The translations under genes were made by a program, and so were the position numbers. Shown here piece by piece: positions 19,296-28,297 of a stretch of DNA of 64,000 bases. Position 1 is the stretch's first letter. Each line of letters begins with the position of its first letter. The DNA is from Candidatus Contubernalis alkalaceticus (GTDB lineage Bacteria > Bacillota > Dethiobacteria > SKNC01), in assembly GCF_022558445.1 (NCBI RefSeq), contig NZ_CP054699.1, positions 204,001 through 268,000 on the forward strand, given 5' to 3'. Below the pieces are notes generated by a model. The model saw only the letters and a list, made by a program, of their open reading frames with translations, did not search any database and was not told the DNA's origin.

Positions 19296-20306
19296 ATGGT
19301 CAAAGTTGGAATCAACGGGTTTGGTCGAATAGGCCGTGGATGTATCAGAGCTGTTTTTGAGAATCATAGGGATATTGAAATTACAGCGGTAAACAGCACT
19401 CGGGATCCGAAAATCCTGGCTCATCTGCTAAAGTATGACTCAATATACGGAATATTTCCACTGAGTGTAGCGGCCGGAGACGGTTGTCTGATTATTGATG
19501 GGAAAGAAGTAAAAGTGTTGGCGGAAAGGGAGCCTTCAAAACTGCCGTGGGGAGAACATGGAGTAGATATTGTACTGGAAGCAACCGGTGTCTTTCGGAG
19601 CAAGGATGAGGTGCAGGGCCATTTGAACAATGGTGCTTCAAAAGTTATTATTACAGCGCCGGCAAAGGACGAAGATATTACTGTGGTAATGGGAGTTAAT
19701 CATCACAAATATGTTCCGGAGCATAAGGTGATCTCCAATGCCTCTTGTACCACCAATTGTTTGGCTCCAGCAGCAAAGGTGCTTCATGAAAAATTTGAGA
19801 TTAAAAGAGGTTTAATGACTACCATTCATGCGTACACTAATGATCAGCAGATACATGACTTTCCTCATTCTGATTTGAGACGGGCCAGGGCTGGAGCACT
19901 CTCCATTATACCTACTTCTACCGGAGCGGCCAGGGCTTTGGGACTGGTTATGCCGGAATTAAAAGGGAAACTGGATGGATATGCGTTACGGGTGCCTACT
20001 CCTACGGTTTCAGTAGTGGATTTGGTGGTGGAACTGGGAACCGGTACCGGGGTAGAGGAAATTAACGAAGCTTTACGGGAAGCTTCGAAAGGGTTTTTAA
20101 ATGGAATATTGGCAGTATGTGATGAGCCGCTGGTTTCTGTTGACTATGTGAAAAATTCTTATTCCTCAATTATAGATAGTTTATCTACTATGGTAATGGG
20201 GGATAATATGGTGAAGATTGTATCCTGGTATGATAACGAGTGGGCTTACTGCTGCAGAACTTTAGACCTGGTTCTTTATATCGCCAGAACAGGATACGCT
20301 GTTTGA
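19296..20306 (+). CDS. gap: Type I glyceraldehyde-3-phosphate dehydrogenase
   Basis: Homotetrameric glycolytic enzyme, 336 residues, converting G3P, phosphate and NAD(P)+ to 1,3-bisphosphoglycerate. The Rossmann motif INGFGRIGR opens the protein and the catalytic cysteine lies in SNASCTTNCLAP. The residue after the second beta strand that usually is Asp (VND, NAD-specific) is Ser here (AVNSTRDPK), as in NADP-tolerant GapB types (NAS). It opens the gap-pgk-tpiA-gpmI-eno operon. No CggR repressor gene precedes it; whiA lies 189 bases upstream. GGGGAGG stands before the ATG. Confidence 0.96.
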   Translation: MVKVGINGFGRIGRGCIRAVFENHRDIEITAVNSTRDPKILAHLLKYDSIYGIFPLSVAAGDGCLIIDGKEVKVLAEREPSKLPWGEHGVDIVLEATGVFRSKDEVQGHLNNGASKVIITAPAKDEDITVVMGVNHHKYVPEHKVISNASCTTNCLAPAAKVLHEKFEIKRGLMTTIHAYTNDQQIHDFPHSDLRRARAGALSIIPTSTGAARALGLVMPELKGKLDGYALRVPTPTVSVVDLVVELGTGTGVEEINEALREASKGFLNGILAVCDEPLVSVDYVKNSYSSIIDSLSTMVMGDNMVKIVSWYDNEWAYCCRTLDLVLYIARTGYAV

Positions 20307-20322
20307 AAGGAGCAAATAGAGA

Positions 20323-21516
20323 TTGAATAAAGTAAGTGTTAAAGATTTGGATGTCAAGGGTAAAAGAGTATTGTTAAGAGTAGACTTAAACGTTTCCATA
20401 AACAAAGATGGGGAGATTATAGAGGAGAACAAAATTCGTTCCAGCCTCCCTACCATTCAGTATCTGGTTGAGCAGGGAGCTTTAGTGATTATTGCTTCCC
20501 ATCTGGGCAGGCCTAAGGGTCAGGTGGTGGAGGAGCTGCGCATGGATCCCGTGGCCAAAAAATTGGCAGAGATGTTGGGAATGCCGGTGTACAAAACGGA
20601 TAATGTGGTGGGAGAAGAACCGCTGAAAGCATTGGATATGTTGAAGAATGGCGATATCCTGATGCTGGAAAATATTCGGTTTCACCCGGGAGAGACCATC
20701 AATGATCCACAGTTAGCCAAGGAATTTGCCCGGCTGGCTGATTTCTATGTGAATGATGCTTTTGGTACCTGTCACCGGGCTCATGCCTCCACGGTGGGGG
20801 TGGCTGAACTTCTGCCTTCTGCTGCAGGCTTAAACATGGAAAAGGAAATTTCTGTGATGAGCAAAGTGATGGAAAACCCTGAAAGGCCACTGGTGGCCAT
20901 CTTGGGAGGAACAAAAGTTGCCGATAAAATTGGGCTGATCACTCATTTTATAGATATCGTGGATGTGCTGCTAATCGGAGGAGGTATGGCTAATACTTTT
21001 TTAAAGGCCAAAGGATATCAGATGGGAAAATCTTTTGTAGAAGAGGATAAGGTAGAAGCGGCCAAAGAAATACTGGCTATGGTTGAGGGAAAGAAAGCAA
21101 AATTTGTTCTACCTGTAGACTTTATAGCTGCCAGCGAAGCTTCGGAAAATTCTGATCAGAAGGTAGTCGCGGCAGATTCAATCCCATCGGATTGGATGGC
21201 TTTGGATATAGGCCTTGAAACAGTAGACTTGTTTCAGGAATATTTAGATACAGCCAAGACGGTAATCTGGAATGGCCCTCTGGGTATGTTTGAAATTGAA
21301 GATTTTGCTCAGGGCACCGTAGAGACGGCTCACTTTATTGCAGATCTGGAAGCGGTTAAGGTTATAGGTGGAGGCGATGTGGTGGCTGCTGTAGAACGGG
21401 CAGGGGTTGCCGACAGAATGACACATATTTCTACGGGTGGAGGAGCTGCTCTGGAGTTCTGGGAAGGGAAAGAACTCCCTGCACTGTCAGTTTTACCAGA
21501 AAAAGTTAAGGTGTAA
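20323..21516 (+). CDS. pgk: Phosphoglycerate kinase
   Basis: 397 residues; transfers the acyl phosphate of 1,3-bisphosphoglycerate to ADP. Family signature RVLLRVDLNVS at residues 14-24, substrate-binding ASHLGRPKG, hinge region, nucleotide-binding GGTKVADKIG and the C-terminal GGGDVVAAVE and HISTGGGAALEF motifs are all present. The start is TTG with AAAGGAG 10 bases ahead; the gap gene ends 16 bases before it, so the two are cotranscribed. The protein is full length with nothing unusual. Confidence 0.96.
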   Translation: MNKVSVKDLDVKGKRVLLRVDLNVSINKDGEIIEENKIRSSLPTIQYLVEQGALVIIASHLGRPKGQVVEELRMDPVAKKLAEMLGMPVYKTDNVVGEEPLKALDMLKNGDILMLENIRFHPGETINDPQLAKEFARLADFYVNDAFGTCHRAHASTVGVAELLPSAAGLNMEKEISVMSKVMENPERPLVAILGGTKVADKIGLITHFIDIVDVLLIGGGMANTFLKAKGYQMGKSFVEEDKVEAAKEILAMVEGKKAKFVLPVDFIAASEASENSDQKVVAADSIPSDWMALDIGLETVDLFQEYLDTAKTVIWNGPLGMFEIEDFAQGTVETAHFIADLEAVKVIGGGDVVAAVERAGVADRMTHISTGGGAALEFWEGKELPALSVLPEKVKV

Positions 21517-21521
21517 AAATT

Positions 21522-21552
21522 CCCCGCCCTTTGTTAGTAGGGGCGGGGCTTT
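21522..21552 (+). terminator. GC-rich hairpin after pgk
   Basis: Perfect 8-bp stem CCCCGCCC / GGGCGGGG with an 11-base loop, followed by CTTTAG. Because tpiA and the rest of the operon follow in the same direction, it may be a partial terminator or an mRNA-stabilising hairpin. Confidence 0.5.
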
Positions 21553-21591
21553 AGTGTCAAGGTTTGTCAGAAGAACTGTCCCCTTGACACT
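21553..21591 (-). repeat. Hairpin repeat, AGGGGAC-loop family (copy 2)
   Basis: Outer arms AGTGTCAAGG / CCTTGACACT; read on the - strand it shows the same GTCA-AGGGGACAGTTCTTC-TGAC core as the copy at 5.89 kb. It sits between pgk and tpiA, 30 bases before the tpiA start codon, inside an otherwise conserved operon. Confidence 0.6.
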
Positions 21592-21621
21592 TGCAACATA
21601 AAGAGGAGGTATTTTATTAAA

Positions 21622-22383
21622 GTGCGCAAACCTGTAATTGCAGCCAACTGGAAAATGTATAAAACGGTTTCTGAAAGCAGGGAGTTTGTAAAGAAGGTTG
21701 TCCCTGCCTGTGAGTCATTTACCGGTGTGGAAGTGATTTTATGTCCCACCTTTCTATCATTGGCTAATATGGTGGAAGATCTGAAAAATACTTCTATTAA
21801 ACTGGGAGCCCAAGATTTATTTTGGGAAAAGGAAGGAGCTTATACTGGTGAGGTTTCCCCATACTTACTATCTGATCTGGGTGTAAGTTATGTGATTGTT
21901 GGACATTCTGAAAGAAGAGGTTATTTTGGGGAGACGGATTCACAGGTGAATGATAAAGTTAAAGCTGCCTTTTCTTTTAACATAAAACCAATTTTTTGTA
22001 TTGGGGAGAGCCTGGAACAGAGGGAAGAGGGGATTACTAAAAAGGTTATTGAAAGGCAGCTGGAACAGGGCCTTTTGGGGGTAGATTCATCCTCAGCCGC
22101 TGATTTAACTATTGCCTATGAGCCTATCTGGGCTATTGGAACCGGCAGGTCTGCCTCTGTAGAGGATGCCCGGGAGGTTATTGCATTTATTCGGCAGTGG
22201 GTATTTGATAATTTCTCACCCGAGATAGCCCAAAATATTCCTATCTTATATGGGGGCAGTGTAAACCCTGACAATCTTGAGGATCTCCTTGCCCAGGAAG
22301 AGATTGATGGCGCCCTGATTGGTGGGGCCAGTCTTAAGGAAGATTCTTTTATAAAAATGGTGACTGCTGCCAATAATTTCTAG
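21622..22383 (+). CDS. tpiA: Triosephosphate isomerase
   Basis: 253-residue TIM-barrel enzyme interconverting dihydroxyacetone phosphate and G3P. AANWKMYKT at the N-terminus carries the Asn and Lys of the active site. The catalytic histidine is in VGHSERR and the glutamate in AYEPIWAIGTG; the phosphate-binding ILYGGSVNPDN and GALIGGASL segments complete the site. The start is GTG behind AGAGGAGGT with an 11-base spacing. The unusual feature is the intergenic repeat directly upstream. Confidence 0.96.
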   Translation: MRKPVIAANWKMYKTVSESREFVKKVVPACESFTGVEVILCPTFLSLANMVEDLKNTSIKLGAQDLFWEKEGAYTGEVSPYLLSDLGVSYVIVGHSERRGYFGETDSQVNDKVKAAFSFNIKPIFCIGESLEQREEGITKKVIERQLEQGLLGVDSSSAADLTIAYEPIWAIGTGRSASVEDAREVIAFIRQWVFDNFSPEIAQNIPILYGGSVNPDNLEDLLAQEEIDGALIGGASLKEDSFIKMVTAANNF

Positions 22384-22463
22384 TAATTGTTGTTTTAATC
22401 ATTAGCAGCTTTTAAATATCTGATGTTTTATTATATTCTAATATATTTTGAAAGGAGAACCAT

Positions 22464-24011
22464 ATGCAGAGGCCAAAACCCCTGGTTCTTACCATATTGG
22501 ATGGGTGGGGCCTGGAAACTGGCCTGGAGGGAAATGCTATTGCTCTGGCCAGGACACCTAATATAGATTCATACCAAAGTCGTTACCCTTATACCAGTTT
22601 AGAGTGCAGCGGAGAAGTGGTAGGGCTTCCAGAAGGACAGATGGGTAATTCTGAAGTAGGTCATTTAAATATTGGCTCCGGCAGAATTGTTTACCAGGAT
22701 TTAACCAAAATAAATGTAGCCATACGAGATGGTAGTTTTTTTAAAAATCCCGCACTATTAAATATAATCCAGCAGGTTAAAGAAAACAAATCTTCCCTGC
22801 ATCTCATAGGGTTGGTGTCCGATGGAGGAGTGCACAGTCACCTTCGTCACCTGTATGCTCTTCTGGATTTAGCTAAACTACAGGGTCTATCTAAAGTTTA
22901 CATACATGCTGTGCTGGATGGCCGGGATGTACCTCCGGCAAATGCTAAAGAATATCTGACTGATCTCAAAGCTCGAACCAAGGCTTTGGGAATTGGTGAG
23001 GTGGCCACAGTCAGTGGGCGTTATTATACCATGGACCGGGATAGGCGGTGGGAAAGAATTGAGAAATCTTACCAAGCTATGGTATTGGGACAGGGGGAGG
23101 TGGCGGCCAGTTCACTGCATGCTGTGGAAAAGGCATACGAGAACGGTCAGACTGATGAGTTTGTGCTGCCTACGGTAGTACTGAATGAACAGGGGGTACC
23201 CCGGGGATTAATTAGGGAAAAAGATGGTGTGATTTTTTTTAATTTTCGGCCGGATCGGGCCCGGCAGATAACCAGGGCCCTGGTTGATGATAAATTTCCT
23301 CATTTTAATCGAGGAGAAGCTCCTCCTCGGGTAAATTTTGTCTGTTTTACCCTTTATGATATTACCATTGATACTCCCGTTGCTTTTCCACCGGATAATT
23401 TGACCTTAACTCTGGGAGAAGTGTTGTCTTGGGAAGGTTTGAGCCAGCTAAGGATTGCAGAGACTGAAAAATATGCCCATATAACCTTTTTCTTTAATGG
23501 TGGGCTGGAAGAACCATATCCGGGGGAGAATCGTATATTAATTCCTTCTTCCAAAGTAGCTACATATAATCTTAAACCTGAGATGAGTGCCTATGAGGTT
23601 ACAGAAGCCGTATTGGAAAAGATAGAAGAAAACATTTATGATGTGATTGTGATTAATTTTGCAAACCCTGATATGGTAGGACATACCGGTATCCTTAAAG
23701 CTGCCATTGAGGCAGTAGAGGTGGTGGACTGCTGTGTGGGTAGAGTTGTGGAGGCTGTTTTAAACCGAGGGGGGGTTGTACTGCTTACTTCTGACCATGG
23801 AAATTCAGAGAAAATGATCGACTTACAAACCCGGCAGCCCCACACAGCCCATACCTCCAACCGGGTACCGTTTTTCTTGATTGGGGATAATTTTAACATT
23901 CAATTAAGGGGAGAAGGAATTTTAGCTGATATAGCTCCTACTATTTTGGAAATACTAAATATAGAGAAGCCCCGGGAAATGACCGGGCAGAGTTTAATAG
24001 CGCAAAAGTAA
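22464..24011 (+). CDS. gpmI: 2,3-bisphosphoglycerate-independent phosphoglycerate mutase
   Basis: 515-residue manganese enzyme of the alkaline phosphatase superfamily converting 3-phosphoglycerate to 2-phosphoglycerate. N-terminal metal site LTILDGWGLE, nucleophile serine in GQMGNSEVGHLNIGSGR (about residue 62), substrate-binding DGRDVPP and the C-terminal metal ligands LTSDHGNSEKM and HTAHTSN are visible. GAAAGGAG precedes the ATG. Part of the glycolytic operon. Confidence 0.96.
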   Translation: MQRPKPLVLTILDGWGLETGLEGNAIALARTPNIDSYQSRYPYTSLECSGEVVGLPEGQMGNSEVGHLNIGSGRIVYQDLTKINVAIRDGSFFKNPALLNIIQQVKENKSSLHLIGLVSDGGVHSHLRHLYALLDLAKLQGLSKVYIHAVLDGRDVPPANAKEYLTDLKARTKALGIGEVATVSGRYYTMDRDRRWERIEKSYQAMVLGQGEVAASSLHAVEKAYENGQTDEFVLPTVVLNEQGVPRGLIREKDGVIFFNFRPDRARQITRALVDDKFPHFNRGEAPPRVNFVCFTLYDITIDTPVAFPPDNLTLTLGEVLSWEGLSQLRIAETEKYAHITFFFNGGLEEPYPGENRILIPSSKVATYNLKPEMSAYEVTEAVLEKIEENIYDVIVINFANPDMVGHTGILKAAIEAVEVVDCCVGRVVEAVLNRGGVVLLTSDHGNSEKMIDLQTRQPHTAHTSNRVPFFLIGDNFNIQLRGEGILADIAPTILEILNIEKPREMTGQSLIAQK

Positions 24012-24085
24012 GTTAAAAGTTACTAATTACTGCAGTTGGGTTAAGAGCATAAGGCTATATATACTTAGAAAAAATTAAAAATTAA

Positions 24086-25399
<1,314 letters not shown>

Positions 25400-25792
25400 T
25401 AATGCTGAATTTATACCCTTTTATGATATGAAAAATATTGTTAAGATAGTGTTTTAACAGGTTTAGAAAATTTAAAAAAATTCAGACAAAGTATTAAAAA
25501 AAGAAGGAATTTTTATGGCTTCTTGCGAATTATAACTATGTCCCTTATATATTTGGACCTTTAGGTATGAAGCTTTATTATTTGGTTTAAATAGTAGGGT
25601 TCCCGGAATTTCCGGGGTAAAAAATGTTTATGGAGACTGGCCTAAAGTCAGCTCTATTAACCTTATATTACTTGGCGCCTTCGGGAGCCCCGGGAAGACA
25701 TTCTAAGGTCAAGTCGATCCCGGAAAACCTCCTGCTGTGCAGGGGGAGTTAAAGCGTACCACAGAGTTAATAAGTCCAAGGAGGTGATTTGT
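25400..25792 (+). other. Structured intergenic region between eno and secG
   Basis: Contains a palindromic CCCGGAA-TTTCCGGGG stem near 25603, a UUCG-capped stem GGCGCC ttcg GGAGCC near 25675 (one mismatch), and a CTCCTGC/GCAGGGGG hairpin near 25731, just ahead of the AAGGAGGTG of secG. It looks like an mRNA leader or small RNA. I tested it as a possible tRNA and found no consistent acceptor or anticodon arm. Confidence 0.35.
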
Positions 25793-26026
25793 TTGCAAAC
25801 TGCTTTAACCGTTCTATATCTAATAGTATCTGTTGCATTGATTTCAGCCGTTCTCCTGCAGTCGGGAGGGCAGGGAGGATTAACTGGAGCTATATCCGGA
25901 GGCAGTGGCGGCCAAGCTCTGTGGGGAAAGAAGAAAAGCAAGGAAGAGCTGCTTGGAAAGATTACTGCTTATCTAGCCGCAATTTTTATGATATTTTCAA
26001 TTATTATAGCTATTTTTCATGTGTAA
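25793..26026 (+). CDS. secG: Preprotein translocase subunit SecG
   Basis: Small integral membrane component of the SecYEG channel, 77 residues from the TTG start. There are two membrane helices (about 3-24 and 53-75) with the conserved cytosolic loop LLQSGGQGGLTGAISGG between them. AAGGAGGTG ends 6 bases before TTG 25793; the longer reading from GTG 25784 would start inside that site. secG usually sits upstream of rnr and smpB in Bacillota; here the pyrophosphatase gene is inserted between secG and rnr. Confidence 0.92.
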   Translation: MQTALTVLYLIVSVALISAVLLQSGGQGGLTGAISGGSGGQALWGKKKSKEELLGKITAYLAAIFMIFSIIIAIFHV

Positions 26027-26059
26027 GGTACATTATTTTGAAGGAGGAGGAGAATAAAT

Positions 26060-28030
26060 ATGGATATTGAGAGCTACATAATCTTAGCACCCATTGCGGG
26101 AGCAATAGGACTATTGTTTGCTATGTATCTATTTAACAAAGTCGGAAAAGCTGACCCCGGCAACAAGACTATGGTTGATTTGTCAGACGCCATTCATGAA
26201 GGGGCCATGGCTTTTTTAAACCGTGAATACCGCAGTCTGGCTATTTTTGTTGTAATTTTGGTAATTGTGTTGGGGATCTTTATTGACTGGGGGACTTCTA
26301 TATCCTTCCTGGTGGGAGCACTTGCTTCTGCTACTGCTGGATATATTGGTATGAAGATTGCTACCAAAGCCAACACCAGAACTACCCAGGCTGCCCGTAC
26401 CGGGATTAATGAAGCCCTGGTAGTTGCTTTTTCCGGCGGGACCGTTATGGGCCTTTCCGTGGTTGGATTGGGCCTTTTAGGTCTTGGTGTTTTATACTTG
26501 ATTTATGGTGACCCTGAAGTTATTAATGGATATGCTCTGGGTGCCAGCTCCATCGCTCTTTTCGCCCGTGTAGGCGGCGGTATTTATACCAAAGCTGCTG
26601 ACGTGGGTGCAGACCTGGTGGGTAAGGTTGAAGCGGGAATTCCTGAGGATGATCCCCGGAACCCTGCCACTATCGCTGACAATGTAGGGGACAACGTAGG
26701 TGACGTAGCCGGAATGGGTGCTGACCTCTTTGAATCCTATGTAGGTTCTATTATTGCTGCTTTAACCCTGGGTGTTTTAGCTTTTGGAATGGAAGGGGTA
26801 GTGCTGCCCCTGATGGTTTCTTCCACAGGAATTATTGCTTCTGTTATAGGATATTTCTTTGTGCGGGTTAAAGAGGGAGCCAGTTTAAGCGCAGCTCTGG
26901 AACGGGGCACTTATGTAAGTGCTGTTATTGTTGTCATTGCTACTTTCTTCCTTTCCAGGTCTCTGCTGGGTGCAGAAGATGGAATGGGTGTCTTTATTGC
27001 TGTTATTGCTGGCCTTCTGGCAGGGGTTCTTATTGGTAAGATTACCGAATACTTTACCTCTGACCACTATCCTCCCGTTAAGGGAATTGCTGAAGCTTCC
27101 AAAACCGGCCCGGCAACCAACATTATCGCTGGTTTGGCTGTAGGTATGAAATCTACCGCCCTTCCTATTATTGTGATTGTAATTGCTATCCTGGTGGCCT
27201 TTAAGTTTGCGGGCCTCTATGGAATTGCTATTGCTGCTGTGGGCATGCTGTCTACCGCCGGTATGACCATTGCTGTTGATGCTTACGGTCCTATCGCTGA
27301 CAACGCCGGTGGTATTTCCGAGATGTCAGAATTAGGTCCAGAAGTTCGTAAGATTACCGACCAGCTGGACTCCTTAGGAAACACCACTGCTGCTATTGGT
27401 AAAGGTTTCGCTATTGGTTCTGCTGCTCTAACTTCACTGGCCTTGTTCTCGGCCTTTACTCAGGCAGCTAACCTGGATGTTATTGACATCACCAGTGCAG
27501 AAGTTATTTCCGGTCTGTTAATTGGTGGTTTAATGGTGTTCTTGTTCTCCGCTTTGACCATGGAAGCTGTTGGAAAAGCTGCTTTCATGATGATTGAAGA
27601 AGTGCGGCGTCAGTTCCGGGAAAATCCTGGTATCATGGATTACACAGCTAAGCCCGACCATGCAAAATGTGTTGATATCAGCACCGGGGCTGCTTTGAAA
27701 GAGATGATCGTACCCGGTATCATGGCCGTTGTAGTTCCCCTCTTTATCGGTTTTGTGTTGGGAGCACAGGCCTTGGGCGGACTTTTGGCTGGTGTTCTGG
27801 TAACTGGTGTTTGTATGGCTATCAACATGGCTAACGCCGGTGGTGCATGGGATAACGCTAAGAAGTACATTGAAGGTGGAGCCCATGGCGGCAAAGGAAC
27901 AGAAGTTCACGCTGCAGCCGTTGTTGGTGACACTGTAGGTGACCCCTTCAAGGATACCTCCGGTCCTTCACTGAACATTCTGCTCAAGCTGGTAAGTATT
28001 GTAGCCTTGGTATTTGCACCATTGTTCTAA
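26060..28030 (+). CDS. hppA: Membrane-bound ion-translocating pyrophosphatase, K+-dependent type
   Basis: 656-residue polytopic protein that couples pyrophosphate hydrolysis to H+ or Na+ pumping. The active-site motifs [21 protein letters not shown] and [18 protein letters not shown] are intact, as is the C-terminal [18 protein letters not shown]. The segment [18 protein letters not shown] has the Ala that marks K+-dependent enzymes, where K+-independent ones carry Lys. Whether it pumps H+ or Na+ cannot be decided here. It follows secG by 33 bases with a strong GGAGGAGG site, so it is likely cotranscribed, and a strong terminator closes the unit. Confidence 0.95.
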   Translation: MDIESYIILAPIAGAIGLLFAMYLFNKVGKADPGNKTMVDLSDAIHEGAMAFLNREYRSLAIFVVILVIVLGIFIDWGTSISFLVGALASATAGYIGMKIATKANTRTTQAARTGINEALVVAFSGGTVMGLSVVGLGLLGLGVLYLIYGDPEVINGYALGASSIALFARVGGGIYTKAADVGADLVGKVEAGIPEDDPRNPATIADNVGDNVGDVAGMGADLFESYVGSIIAALTLGVLAFGMEGVVLPLMVSSTGIIASVIGYFFVRVKEGASLSAALERGTYVSAVIVVIATFFLSRSLLGAEDGMGVFIAVIAGLLAGVLIGKITEYFTSDHYPPVKGIAEASKTGPATNIIAGLAVGMKSTALPIIVIVIAILVAFKFAGLYGIAIAAVGMLSTAGMTIAVDAYGPIADNAGGISEMSELGPEVRKITDQLDSLGNTTAAIGKGFAIGSAALTSLALFSAFTQAANLDVIDITSAEVISGLLIGGLMVFLFSALTMEAVGKAAFMMIEEVRRQFRENPGIMDYTAKPDHAKCVDISTGAALKEMIVPGIMAVVVPLFIGFVLGAQALGGLLAGVLVTGVCMAINMANAGGAWDNAKKYIEGGAHGGKGTEVHAAAVVGDTVGDPFKDTSGPSLNILLKLVSIVALVFAPLF

Positions 28031-28045
28031 ATATACAGATTATTA

Positions 28046-28077
28046 AAAAGGCAGGCAAAGTTCTTTGCCTGCCTTTT
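28046..28077 (+). terminator. Strong, apparently bidirectional terminator after hppA
   Basis: Perfect stem AAAAGGCAGGCAAAG / CTTTGCCTGCCTTTT with a 3-base overlap loop, T-rich on the + strand and T-rich on the - strand as well. Confidence 0.85.
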
Positions 28078-28244
28078 CATTGTACTTTTTTTCCGAACTG
28101 GGTGACTCGCAGGCTTCTATTTTATGGGAGCTAACATATTTCAATACCCAGAAGGTTTCTCTTTTACCAATTTTTCTATATAATAGAGTAAGACTGTAAA
28201 AATTTATCTCTTTGCAGGATCGAAATAAATAATTAATCATACTT

Positions 28245-28273
28245 TTGGCTAATTGTGGGGATAATGTTATATT
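28245..28273 (+). promoter_or_regulatory. Promoter of rnr (TTGGCT-17-TATATT)
   Basis: A -35 TTGGCT and -10 TATATT with 17-base spacing, 25 bases before the rnr start codon. Confidence 0.5.
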
Positions 28274-28297
28274 ATCCTTTGGAGAAGGGGGAAAAAT

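Noticed and set aside
25675-25770. tRNA-like stretch (GGTCAAGTCGATCCC) before secG
   Set aside because: T-loop resemblance only; no acceptor stem, D arm or anticodon arm can be paired.
28043-28240. 65-codon minus-strand ORF after hppA
   Set aside because: Ends inside the terminator stem, no ribosome binding site; if anything the stretch is a non-coding RNA.
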